NCBI GenBank assembly: GCA_944452925.2
Contig: OX101810.2
Location: forward strand, 13,564,398 to 13,628,397
DNA: 64,000 nt
Origin: Chrysolina oricalcia
Taxonomy: Eukaryota > Arthropoda > Insecta > Coleoptera > Chrysomelidae
Direction: 5' to 3'
In this document: piece by piece, positions 1-10,035 of the stretch
How the letters are laid out: each line of letters opens with the position of its first letter
How positions within the stretch are numbered: the first letter of the stretch is position 1
Position numbers and translations under genes: made by a program
The notes under the pieces: generated by a model
What the model was told of the DNA's origin: nothing
The model's database searches: none
The model's input: the letters and a program-made list of their open reading frames with translations, nothing else

Positions 1-185
1 ACGGGAGTTTGCGTTAGAAGCATTAGGAAAATTAATTCAGAAATGAACAAAATTGAAAAAGGTGAAATGGAACAATTCTCAACTCCAAATAAAAAGAGAA
101 ACAAAAAATCAAAAGTTACCATGGACAATGCTGATTTGGCAGTGGTCAGAGGTCATGTGATATTGTTAGTCAACTTCTGTAAGTA
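1..185 (+). pseudogene. N-terminal fragment of a DDE transposase (partial)
   Basis: Frame 1 is open from the window edge to 330. Its first ~50 codons contain CVRSIRKINSE, FSTPNKKRNKKSK and VTMDNADLAVVR, which resembles the helix-turn-helix and linker region of a widespread insect IS630/Tc1-like transposase family (usually F-S-T-P-x-K-K-R followed by LDNFDxxVIR). Similarity fades after residue ~57, where a GTAAGT donor-like site lies at 179-184, so the rest of the frame to 330 is probably not coding. The 5' end is outside the window. The match is from memory of the family and was not tested by alignment. Confidence 0.45.
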
Positions 186-742
186 TGTTCCTCGTGTTCT
201 TCATTATATTTATTTACCTATTTCTGATATTGTGTGGCGATGCATTCTTTTTCTAGTCGTACTTTATTTACACTTATGGCTTCAGGAAAATTATGCAATT
301 ATATTATTCGAACAGTTCATTAGGAATTAATGAAAATTCAGATAAGAATCTACGTTCCTACGTGTTGCAGAAAAATTTCTCTCCCGATTGTACATTCCGA
401 TGATAACCAGCCGTAAACAGTAGTCGATCTTTGTCGCACATCTACTCACACTTTCTATCGTTTGCGCATCTCAGAGGCATACTTATGCTTGTCGACCTGT
501 ACATGGAATCACACGTTAAAAGGTAAGGGTTGCGTCTTCCCTAGGTCACACAAGTCTCTTGAAGACTTCTGAGGGTTGCGCGTAGAGGTGCAATCAGTTG
601 ACGGAAATAACAATTTCTTTTTCTTAATAGGTACCCAATATCTTCGACAAGTTCAAATTAAATATTCATTACGATCAACAATCGAAATAAATGTCAAAAC
701 CTAGGTCACTCGAGTATGTATAGACTGTATTTTGTTGCTCAC
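186..742. other. Intron 4 of gd-like gene B (partial) with a dispersed repeat
   Basis: This lies downstream (minus strand) of gene B exon 4. At about 505-620 it holds a sequence related, in opposite orientation, to 61475-61545 in a gene A intron. Both contain CACGTTAAAAGGTAAGGG, GCGTCTTCCCT and TTGACGGAAATAACAAT. I see no coding signal in the rest. Confidence 0.5.
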
Positions 743-957
743 CTGTTACCACATGTTTTTCGGATATGAGAGTTGCTGTACATTTATAATCATAATTTCC
801 CTGGTTACTGAGAGCGAATAGAGCTGTTAGCCAAGGATATTGACCGTCTTCAACCTTTGTACCTCCCAAGATAAGAGGTACAACCAAATTGTTTGATACT
901 CCACATTTGTAGTCCTCATTTTTTTGCAATGGGGCTTTGGTGATCGGCTCAAGGAAA
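743..957 (-). CDS. gd-like serine protease gene B, exon 4 (start of protease domain)
   Basis: The acceptor is TTTTTCAG at 958-965 and the donor is GTGAGC at 742-737. The 215-nt exon starts with 1 nt that completes an Asp codon from exon 3 and ends in phase 1. It encodes a Cys (YKCGV) that in this family disulfide-links the linker to the catalytic domain, then VPL-ILGG, the zymogen cleavage region, then GQYPWLTALF and CTATLISEKHVVT. The exon ends one codon before the AAHC catalytic-His block, which must lie left of position 1. The residue before the mature N terminus ILGG is Leu, not Arg or Lys, as in modular/gd-type proteases. The intron phase is the same as the one preceding the His exon of gene A at 63702-63968. 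Confidence 0.85.
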
Positions 958-1322
958 CTGAAAAATAAATTCATCTCATAACAATTATTTTGCATACAAT
1001 CTGGCATTTTATTGTATGTATAAAGGTATAGCAACCGAAAGTTATATATGTGTTTTTATTTTGGATCTCATAAAGAGGAAAATCCTGTAATTTTAAGTAA
1101 TAATTTGAGTAATGACGCTATGCACGCATTCAAAAACCAGCAGATTTGGGATAAATCCTATCGAATTAATCAATGTTTCCTGTTTATTCAACTTTGTTAA
1201 TTTCTCATAATAACTTTTTTACTAATTTCGTCTAATTCTGCCAAATTTCAGAGCTTTCATCTTATTTCACTTTCTTTGAGAAATAGTCTAATAAAATTCC
1301 ACTCGTGATTAAATTTATCTTA
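958..1322. other. Intron 3 of gene B, no feature seen
   Basis: AT-rich intronic sequence between exon 4 and the hairpin that begins near 1323. I see no conserved reading frame or repeat boundary. Confidence 0.4.
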
Positions 1323-1445
1323 TAAGTCTGTCTTTTATTTCTGAAATCAACTGAATTGTATCGAGAAAACAACACTCGTCCTGCAGACTCGTGGTGTTTT
1401 CTGGAAGCAATTCAGTTTAGTTCATAAATGAATCTACAGATTTAT
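1323..1445 (-). repeat. Class B CGAG hairpin
   Basis: Imperfect long hairpin. ACTGAATTG at 1350 pairs with CAATTCAGT ending at 1416, and weaker pairing continues to AAGTCTGTC / CAGATTT. Read on the minus strand the apex is ACCACGAGTCTGCAGGACGAGT: two CGAG blocks flank a short self-complementary stem. It matches the copy at 33691-33715 except for a C-to-T change at a CpG in the loop stem. The flanking sequence (minus strand, about 1435-1475) reads ACCACAAGTGATTGAATTTT then CGCGATAAA, a junction also present at 33617-33645. Confidence 0.7.
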
Positions 1446-2129
1446 CGCGAAAATTCAATCACTTGTGGTATTACACTTGCAAATTCAATTCAAGCAAAAA
1501 TATATTAATTCACTTTTCAAGTGTTAATGGTTTTAATGGTCTTCGTTACGTTGTCTCCAAACATTGTCGTCGACCTGTATTATACATCAGCAATATGATA
1601 ATTTCTTTAGCAAAAACGAAAGTTATTTATGATGAATGACTAATATTTCTTGAATATAATTAAGGACATTATTCCCAAGAAGAGTGTAAATAATAATCAA
1701 ATTTCGTGTTGGCTTTTCTACAAGAATCTGTTTGATATTTCCAGGTTCTCGGCGTTGACCTCGATATTGGAGATTTAACCATATTCATTATCTTATTTCA
1801 AATATTTATCGCTATTCGATTGTGTTTTTCTAATCCAGTTTCTCTTCAGGCTATGCTGTACGTCTGGTACAATAAGGAAGTTATTTGGTAACCTCACAGA
1901 GTTTTTGACATTCTTATGATGAATAAATTATGAATACTCTCGTGTGGCATTCTACAGCCAATAGATGAAGTATGAAATTGAATTCGATACCACCTGAAAT
2001 ATCACTGGCACACGTTTTATTATTCCATAAAAACAGCATGATGAGTTTTTCTGTGGCCTCCTTTCATGTTTTTGCTAGATTCCCAGATCTCATTGAAATG
2101 GATGTTTACTGTGGTAATACTTGAAATTA
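1446..2129. other. Intron 3 of gene B, no feature seen
   Basis: AT-rich sequence with no recognisable frame. It contains one GTCGTCGACCTGTA stretch (about 1566) that also occurs near 489, so small dispersed repeat fragments are likely. Confidence 0.35.
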
Positions 2130-2905
2130 ATCGTATATAAAGATATATACCAACCACCATTCAAAATGTGACGCATTCTAAGAACAGTAGAAAACTCATT
2201 TAGAAGACGGTTAGAGATGTATAAAATCGATTGGAGTTCTCTGTCTAGTCCTGTATTTGTTACGAGACTCCATAGGCCAGTTTTTGAAACTCCCGCGTAT
2301 CCGGAAGCTCTTGGATTTTCTTCTCCTAGCGTTAGAAACCTTAGCCTTGATAAGCTTCTTCTCCTGATGGAACCTGCGTAGCATTTCTTTTGCCAGACCA
2401 ATTCGTTTGTTGAGTCTACAATGCCCTGTGAGAATTCCGATCAATGTTTGTAGATGTTCTGGGAATGTTGACAGCGATTTTTGGAAACTCTGTGGCTCAT
2501 CTCATTCCTGGTGAATTGTTTCATCATTCTTGAGATTTCTGTTAGATCCATGATTTGGCGTTTGTTTTTAGTACAGCTTCTGCTTCTTCTCGGTATAGTG
2601 AATCGGTCCCTTTATTGTCTGTGTGCGCTGGTATCCAGACTAGGATCAGTCTGTTCTAACTGTGCAGCACTTTTAGGGTTTATTGGGACTGCAAATAAAC
2701 CCTAAACGTAACTTGCATTCAGTTGACTGCTTTTATCGCCGCTTGGCTGTCTGAGAAAATGACTATGTTTTTTTCTGAAAACTCTTGCCTAACAAACAAA
2801 TTCTTGCCTTTCTTGCCCTACAAACAACTCTTTCGCACGAAGATGTACTGCAATGATGTCTGCTTGAAAAATGGTTGCATATTCGCCTAAGCTCAATGAG
2901 ATTCT
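2130..2905 (-). pseudogene. Non-LTR retrotransposon remnant: RNase H and C-terminal region
   Basis: The minus strand, read with frameshifts and stops, gives an RNase H signature: EYATIFQADIIAVHLRAKEL, then VIFSDSQAAIKAVN (catalytic Asp in SDSQAA), then WIPAHTDNKGTDSL, matching the usual W-V-P-G-H-x-G-x-x-G-N-E region in degenerate form. This is followed by LTGHCRLNKRIGLA, the start of the C-terminal Cys/His block of R1/I/Jockey-type ORF2 proteins. Several stop codons and frame changes show that it is dead. It sits inside intron 3 of gene B. Confidence 0.7.
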
Positions 2906-2987
2906 TGTCTTCGTCTTGGTTCCATGTTTGCCGGCTCCTGCACCTTAATCAGTTCTTAAGCCATTCGTGTAGTCAGCTTGTCATGAC

Positions 2988-3459
2988 AATTTCCCTCATA
3001 TTATATAAACAAACCAAATGCCATAATTTTTTTAAATCAAACCAAATGAGAAATGGACTTTTCAAAAACACTGTCTCCAGCGCGTGGTATTTTCAAATCG
3101 GTGTTTCGCCTCTTCCTTATTTATACGTTTCCATAGTTACAACAATTTATGTGAATAGAGAAACGTCAGTTTGACGGTTCAACTCTTCAACTGACGTTAA
3201 TGACTCAAAATGAACCGTTCGTGCAATACGCATTTGGTCCATAATAATATAATGTATTCGTGAAATTATCTGATCGAATATCCCTTTGAAATGCAGAATT
3301 TTCAAAACACTTTTACCTTGTCAGTCGCTCAAACTGTGTTGCTGTACAAAACACCACTCGAGCAAGCTCTCGTGGTGTTTCTAAGCAACACAGTTTTCGT
3401 GACAGCAAGGTAAAAGTAATTTTTGAAAATTCAGCATTTTGTCGGGATATTACTACTGA
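2988..3459 (-). repeat. Class A hairpin repeat unit 1 of a tandem pair
   Basis: A 472-bp unit, minus orientation, running from TCAGTAGTAATATCCCGAC (right end) to ATATGAGGGAAATTG (left end). It contains a long hairpin (3301-3430) whose apex at 3351-3378 reads, on the minus strand, ACACCACGAGAGCTTGCTCGAGTGGTGT. The next unit follows head to tail with no spacer. Four further copies occur in the window (5345-5628 as part of unit 2, 31322, 36069, 36541). Confidence 0.75.
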
Positions 3460-3656
3460 AAATTTCTCCCATATTATATAAACCAATCCAATTCCATCAT
3501 TTTTTGAATTCGAACCAATGAGAAGAGGACTTCTCGAAAACACTGTCTCCAGCCCGTGGTATTTTCAAATCGGTGTTTCGCCTATTCCTTATTTATACGT
3601 TTCCATAGCTACAATAATCACTGTAAATATAGAGACGTCAGTTTGAAGGTTCAACT

Positions 3657-5344
3657 CATAGAAATATATATATATATATATACTTACTCTATACTTACTC
3701 TAGATGCTAATCCCCATGTCGAAAGTGTTGTAAAAAGTTCAGGCCGTTCCGCAATGCGCAAGCGCGTCATTAGTGATTTTTGTAACAGGCCCGGTTTTAG
3801 TAAAATATTATGGTACTTGTGAAGATTAACAAAAGTTAATTCTGAATCTCGGAGAATAAGGTTGGAAACATCATTTTGCTTATATCTGTTATTTCTATTT
3901 AGCTGATTTGAATACATATTTTCACATATTTATGATCCCGAATATTCAGCAAACGCCATTAGAAGGTAGAGTACGGTTATTATTATTGTTTACCGCTCTG
4001 AAGCGACTGATTTTTGATATCACATTTACTTTTCAGCTGTAGGTTACCAACAAAAACCTACGGAACCATACCAAATCGTCGGTGCGAATTTCAAGGAAGC
4101 ACTGGATTGGAAAATAAATTAAAAGTACAAAAAACTATGAAAATATATTTCAGCTAATATCATGAATAATTTCAACTCAAATTGGATTTATAAAATTGGA
4201 TGCTTGGAAGCTCGAGGTTTTTTTTCTAGAACGATTCATGTCAAAATACGCAACTGCATTTAATTTAAATCATTTGAAGAGATTAACATGCGATTTCTAC
4301 GAGTACTTCTGGTTGTATTACCTTAGTGCAATTTCCACAATGGGGATGCATGAAACAGTGAGGCCAGAAGCATATTCCTTACCATCAACGAAAAGCACTT
4401 CCATATTGACATAAATTTTCTGAGGCGATTCTGTGTATATTTAGTACTTTTTGTAGGAATCTAGAACTCATAATATAAGCGGTGTGGTAGAAAGTTGTAT
4501 CACTCGCCATGCATGCTTACGCAGACACAGTATTGATACTACACTAGGTTTCAAATTATTCTATTGTCGCTTTCACATGAATCTTCATGAGGAAAATGTC
4601 TGCCACAAATTACAATTTTCTCACTCAAATGTTCTGCTGTGGTCTCTTCTTAAAAACAATAACAAAAAATCATGCCTTATTTGTCAGCCTAAAATAACAT
4701 TCGAACTATTTTAAGCAAAGCATATAATAGGTACATAAAAAAATTCGTTATCTACCAAAAATGATTTATTTCAGGTATTTATCCTTTACACAACACACAA
4801 GTAACGGCTTTATTAGAAATTGTCTTAAAGGAACAAGATTAATGCAAATTCACGAAAGATGAAAGAACAACCAACGACAACAAACACCACACAAGACGAC
4901 AAGAGAAAATCTGAAATTCTAAAAACTGTCTCTGTCTCTGACGAGAGTGACAGATCTTAGTAACAAGTTTTCCTGTTGATGAAAAAGCACTGTTGCACGG
5001 TCGTTATAATTACAGTAGCGTAGGGTAGATTATTATTTCAAATAAGTTTCTTTCGCGCCTAAAATTCGGAGTAATCTATCTCTAAAAGGTTCTTTTTGGT
5101 TTTAAAAAGTCCTAAATGCGCTGTCAAATTTCTCTCTTTCAAATGACATGTGTTTTATTGCCTCATAACAAAAAACTCTGAATTGGAACACCAAATTATT
5201 TTCAAACTTGGCAACGATCTACCCAAACTACACTGATGACGCGCATGCGCACATTATAAACGGGTCGCATACGCGGCATGCTTTTCGCCGTGAAAATTTG
5301 CGGGATTAGCATTCTAGAGTAAGTATATAATATATATTTCTATG
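3657..5344. mobile_element. Non-autonomous DNA element with CATAGAAATAT ends and 8-bp TSD
   Basis: Termini CATAGAAATATATATA...TACTTACTCTAGA..GCTAATCC at the left and the reverse complement at the right form a TIR of about 40 bp. It is flanked by GTTCAACT at 3649-3656 and 5345-5352, an 8-bp target duplication within the class A repeat. Eight-base duplications fit hAT or P-type elements; CA..TG ends also fit P-type. No transposase frame is visible in the 1.7 kb. A copy of the 120-bp dispersed repeat (3965-4090) lies inside. Confidence 0.7.
3965..4090 (+). repeat. Short dispersed repeat, copy 1 of 3
   Basis: About 120 bp containing GGTTATTATTATTGTTTACCG, a CTCTGAAGCGACTGATTTTTG block, TTTACTTTTCAGCTGTAGG and AACCTACGG. 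The same order of blocks occurs at 18995-19125 and, more diverged, at 46812-46925. It has internal palindromes but no recognised promoter boxes. Confidence 0.5.
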
Positions 5345-5628
5345 GTTCAACTCTACAACTGACATTAATGACACAAGATGAACTGTTCCTGCAATACGTA
5401 TTTACTTCATAATAATATAGTGTATTCGTGAAATTGTCTGATCGAATATCCCTTCAAAATGCAGAATTTTCAAAATACTTTCACCTTGCCAGTCGCTCAA
5501 ACTGTGTTGCTGTACAAAACACCACTCGAGCAAGCTCTCGTGATGTTTCCAAGCAACACAGTTTTCGTGACAGCAAGGTGAAAGTATTTTTTGAAAATTC
5601 AGCATTTTGTCGGGATATTACTATTGAA

Positions 5629-6004
5629 AGTTTTCTCATACGTTATTATGGGTCTGATAACTATGGCATAGAACCATGTAGTCAGTTTTGGTAGTAGCTC
5701 TCAAAAGTGGTTGGGGGACAATCAGTAATACTGGAAGTGTGGATGATGGTCACCATCATTCCCTTAAAAAAAGCACACCCCTCTGGAAATTTTTCTCGGT
5801 TCACCTTGCTTATTCGTCAATTATTTCTGGTTACATACTCTGTTGTTTTGTTTTTACCTTGGTCTTTATCTCATCTATTTATCCATTATAGCATCCGACT
5901 CTGATATAATATTGCTCCACCCTGTATGAATCAAGGGAATTTCAAACCCTTGAGAACAGAAATAAATAAGAAATAATATTGAGATGACATTAATATATTC
6001 TTAC
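5629..6004. other. Intron 3 of gene B, no feature seen
   Basis: AT-rich intron sequence directly downstream of exon 3. It contains one CACCCTGTAT string near 5920, of the type found at the ends of several foldbacks here, but no partner end. Confidence 0.35.
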
Positions 6005-6341
6005 TCAATGTCCACCAAAGTATTAGCAGTAGGAAATACTGAAGAAGCTTCTGTAACTCCAGACGATCCGGACGTTCCAGTATGCGGTTGAGGTGAAGAA
6101 ATATTTGGGATTTCGACTGGTGGCAGACGATCGGAATTCTGAGTAGGATTTGGTATACTTGGTATTCTGTTAGGAATTTGAGATGGTTGATAGACATTTG
6201 GATCCTTCACCGGTATTTCAGCATCCGAAATCCCTGGATCCACATAAACTTGGTTATTGATGGGAATCGATGGTGTCCTTCTGGTGTATTTGAAAATTGT
6301 AGTATACCAAATATTTGTTACACCCGAACTTCCTGGAATCA
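6005..6341 (-). CDS. gd-like serine protease gene B, exon 3 (Pro/Ser-rich linker)
   Basis: Acceptor AAATTTTCAG at 6342-6351, donor GTAAGA at 6004-5999; 337 nt entering in phase 1 and leaving in phase 2. The codon split with exon 2 becomes Leu, and the one split with exon 4 becomes Asp. The encoded segment begins IPGSSGVTNIWYTT and continues into a low-complexity linker rich in Pro, Ser, Asn and Thr (IPSIPNPTQN, VEIPNISSPQ). No conserved domain is expected here; gd proteins have a variable linker between the GD_N and protease domains. The frame is open throughout and both splice sites are good. Confidence 0.8.
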
Positions 6342-7270
6342 CTGAAAATTTCAAGAACTGTTTTGGCAAATACAAAATTTAACTGAAAAATATTGCAAAA
6401 TGTGCAAAAAAAACGTTCATGAGCCACTTGTGGTTCGTTCAATTTTTAGTTAGAAAAGTCCAGAAAAACTAATATTTTCAAATATTTTTCCATTGTCAAA
6501 TAATGAGTTATTTTCGTAATATAAATGTACACCTCTTTCGATATAAAGGTGACATCCATATCTTTTGGGCCAGGCTATTGAGTATCTTACTGCTGTATTT
6601 TGTATCCTTTACTTCTTCTATACTATATTCTAAAATATTTCTCTATAAACCTTAACATATAAGTCAAGTCAACAGGATTCCTGTGATGCATGTTTCCTTT
6701 ATGATAAGGGCGGTATAATTAAAAAGTGTGTTTGCTTGTACTTCAAGTTAATGCTATATGTTGTAGTTTCCACTTCAAAAAATTAAAGCATTTTTCACAC
6801 ATAATTCTAGTAGCAATTACTTTATAATTTGCTTTATTTACTTCGATAAATAGAAGTTAATACAGCAGAAATTACTGATGTTGTCTAGTATTTCCTCCAT
6901 TTGCGAGTGTTTGGTGTAGTTTTTGAGAAACTACTCATAGAGTAACTTTACATCTTCGATTGAAAAGGTATTATGGATTTTTTCAAGAATTATGGTAGGA
7001 AAGAAGGGAAATGCGTGAACGTAGAACGTATGGGGAGGAACAATAGATAAAATTATTACTGCAAGTCAATTATTTTAGGTATCATGCTACTATCAAGCAC
7101 TGTACTTTTAGCATAAATGCAATCAATGTTGAGTGGATAGCTAGAGAGTTCTTAGGAAATCATATTGAGTTGAGAAAAGCACCATTATCAAATGTAACGG
7201 AAATTGAATTATTTTTAAAAACTCTCAACAATCCAACCAATTTGAGGTCAAACACGTCCTAGTATTCACT
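6342..7270. other. Intron 2 of gene B, no feature seen
   Basis: AT-rich, no coding frame and no clear repeat boundary. Confidence 0.35.
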
Positions 7271-7294
7271 AATAATAATAATAATAATAATAAT
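7271..7294 (+). repeat. (TAA)n microsatellite tail
   Basis: About eight TAA/ATT units at the 3' end of the CR1-like element, the usual position of a simple-repeat tail in that group. Confidence 0.85.
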
Positions 7295-7870
7295 CGCATT
7301 TATTGATAGTTAGAAAGAACAGTGTACAGACATATTATACATATACATGGTACCTACTACTATCAAAAGGCAGAGTTAGCGTTTACCCATGTGTGAGATG
7401 GGTAATTACTTTCTTACACTCAACCCTGACAAAAACAAAAGGAAAACAAAAACAAATGTAGAATATTCATACGATTTCAGCAGTGAAAATCGTAATAGTA
7501 ATAGAAATGAAATTAATAATAATGATATTTTAACTGAATACAATACTCATTAGATCATTTCTTTTGGGTAATCAGATGTATTACGTTAATGCAACTATAA
7601 CTAACGAATATACATTCAATGAGCAGAAGTAATGAAAATGGGAAGAGAATTCTAAAATCTTATTTGATCAGTTTCCAATAACTTTCTCAACTTGAACTTG
7701 AACGAGTCAATGGATACATTTTTCAAATTATCTGGAACCTTGTTATACAGCCGAGTTGCCATGTAAGAGAAAGAGGACTGATAAAAAGTGGTTTTATGCA
7801 GAGGTGGTGTTAATTTTGACTTGAACCTTATATTTATATTGTGAACGTCAGTTCTGAAAGATATCTTTTC

Positions 7871-8358
7871 AAATAGGTTAGGTTAGGTTAGGTTTTGAAC
7901 GTGAGTGGGCCCGTATCAGGCCCTCCACTGCGGCCAATGGCCTATTGTGGCTCACCCTATGGTTATATTTCTCCCAGTATATCCAATCTCTTGACGAAAT
8001 TGAGGAATGCATTGGGAGAACAATTTACCAGGTTTTCTGGCCTTACTGTCGTATCGCCAAATATTGAGAATCTGGTTCTGGCCGCTGCAGGGCATGTACA
8101 CAGAATGTGTTCAGCCGTTTCATCATCCTCCGCATCTTGTGCAAGTCCGATTTTATGCATGTGGTATTTGAGTTTGCAGTGGCCAGTAAGCAAACCTACT
8201 ATAACTCTGAGATGCGCTCTGCTGAGTTCTAGCAGTTTGTCAGAGTCCTGTTTTTTCCTTGTACAAGCAATAAATGCTTTGGAATGGGCTAGGCCCGGTA
8301 GACTACGCCAGTACTCGAGTCTTTTATTATTTTATTTTTATTTATTTATTAAATAGGT
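7871..8358 (-). mobile_element. 5'-truncated RNase H-type retroposon nested in the CR1-like element
   Basis: The direct repeats AAATAGGT at 7871-7878 and 8351-8358 flank the insert. On the minus strand it encodes LTGHCKLKYHMHKIGLAQDAE..DDETAEHILCTCPAAARTRFSIFG, the Cys/His C-terminal block of R1/Jockey-type ORF2 proteins. Removing the insert and one duplication rejoins the host RT frame exactly (PYL-F | EKISF). The insert's 3' end carries four CCTAA units next to the target site. Confidence 0.8.
7875..7894 (+). repeat. (TTAGG)n tract at a retroposon 3' end
   Basis: About four GGTTA units (TAGGTTAGGTTAGGTTAGG) lie between the target duplication and the body of the nested retroposon. TTAGG is the common insect telomere unit, but here it is interstitial and forms the tail of the element. 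Confidence 0.75.
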
Positions 8359-9605
8359 ATGGTAATTTTTTATCAAGAATAATTTTATGAAACATCACAC
8401 ATTGATGCAATAGAAAGCGTTTTTGTATATTTAGCCAACCTAGTTCGCGTAGTGGAACTGAAATTCGGTTACGCTTTCTCAAGCCGTAGATCAGACGTAC
8501 ACAAGAGTTTTGTACCAATTGAAGTCTATTCAGATCTGATTTCATTAATGCTGGGCCGTAGACAACATCTGCGTGATTAAAGTGGTACAGGACTAAGGTT
8601 TCGCACAATATTGTTTCGCTTTTTTTATCCAGGAATGATCTATTAGAATATATGAGTTTCAGGTTACAGAAAGATCGTTTAATAATAGTGTTCACATGCT
8701 TGGTATATCTTAGCATATGATCCATAAATAAACCTAAATTTTTTGCAGTATCTGTAAACGGAATAGTTTCATTGTTTACTTTAAGACTGATTTGTGGTAA
8801 ACATCTTATGCGGCTTTCTTTCCGGCCAAATAAGATGGCATTTGACTTTGATGGATTGATGGAAAGACAAAGTTTATTTGAAATGTCGACTATCGAGATC
8901 AAATCATCGTTCAGATTCTGAACAGCCTGATTTAGGTTATGTTCGGTGAAGGGGAGATAGAGCTGAACATCATCTGCATAAAAATGGCTTTCAGAAAAAT
9001 ATATGACTGTGTGCAAGTCAACAGTGTACATGATGAAGAGTAGCGGGCCCAAGATAGATCCTTGGGGAACTCAATTTTCAATATGCACAAAATCAGAAAC
9101 TTGGTTATCGAGTTTGACCGCTTGGAACCGATTATATAGATAAGTTCTGAAAAATGAAACGGAGGCATCACTGAATCCGATAAAGTGTAGTATAGCCAAT
9201 AGAAGATCATGTTTAATTCTATCGAAAGCTTTGGTATAATCTAAAAATATTAGCAATACTGACATTTTGTCGTCCAAATATTTAAGGATGTCATCTGTCA
9301 CTTTCAGAAGTGCTGTATTGCAAATGTGATGTGTCCTAAATCCCGATTTATGCAATGGTAGTAGATGGTAGTCTTCTAAGTAGCCCTTCATTTGTAGATA
9401 TATGATCTTTTCGAAAATTTTCGACAGAACACAAAGTATGCTTATAGGTCGGAGAGATTTGTATCCTGTAGGATTGCTTGTTTTGGGCAGGGAAACAGCT
9501 TTTTTCCATATAGTTGGGTAAGTATTATTTTCTATACAGTAGTTCAAAATATGGCTAATATGTTTGAGGATGGATGGGCAAGCATGAAGCTAGTTTATAA
9601 AACTT

Positions 9606-10035
9606 TACGTTTTGTATAAACAATATACGAATTGATTGATTGATTGATTGATACTTCTAACCTAAGTCAATACTTCTAATCGAATACTGAGTGATACGCT
9701 CGTACTAATATCCTTGATAATAGTAGGTGACTATTTTACGAGTCATGTGTTCACCTACTATGATCAATTTCAGAAGGCAATGGATCAATATAGCCAGAAT
9801 TGAAAGCAGTAGATCAATCATCTAGTACTCCTCAATGGATTCAAAACCAAAAGGAAATGAAATGCAATAATATTAAAAATTTTTGGTCGATGGTTTGTAA
9901 CCATCGTTATCAGATACACATAAACCACAGAAAAATCACCATTTAGATCAGGCTTATAAATTACTATCCTCTGATCTCATGAAAAGGAAGATCAATTCCT
10001 GTAAGAAAGGAAAAATTAAACATCAGTTATAAATA
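9606..10035. other. Intron 2 of gene B with an (ATTG)n microsatellite
   Basis: A run of ATTGATTG units lies at 9631-9652, near the 5' truncation point of the CR1-like element. Nothing else is recognisable up to the next element. Confidence 0.5.

Larger units (their letters stand above)
3460..5628 (-). repeat. Class A hairpin repeat unit 2, interrupted
   Basis: This second unit of the tandem pair occupies 3460-3656 and 5345-5628 and is split by a 1.7-kb element. The two parts together have unit length (about 480 bp). Its hairpin (5467-5600) has the apex at 5519-5546, with one mismatch in the outer arm (GTGATG for GTGGTG). Confidence 0.7.
7271..9605 (-). pseudogene. CR1-like non-LTR retrotransposon, 5' truncated, RT pseudogene
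   Basis: On the minus strand a reverse transcriptase frame runs from about 9600 with SLRPISILCVLSKIFEK, FLDYTKAFDRIKHDLL (first catalytic Asp), VPQGSILGPLLFI, HFYADDVQLYLPF (YADD box) and a C-terminal domain with VQNSCVRLIYGLRKRN. A TGA at 9073-9071 interrupts the frame just before VPQGS; apart from that and the nested insertion the frame stays open. The C terminus resumes at 7870 (ISFRTDVHNINIR, YMATRLYNKVPDNLKN) and stops near 7660. The 3' end is marked by AATAAATGCG and an (ATT)n tail at 7271-7294. It lies in intron 2 of gene B. Confidence 0.8.

Noticed and set aside
505..620. tRNA-derived SINE
   Set aside because: Shared with 61475-61545, but I could not find convincing pol III A and B boxes or an A-rich tail.
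7875..7894. TTAGG repeats as a telomere or subtelomere
   Set aside because: Only about four units, exactly at the 3' end of a retroposon inside a verified target duplication.
7895..8356. 153-codon plus-strand frame
   Set aside because: Shadow of the minus-strand retroposon C-terminal block, which has the Cys/His motif.
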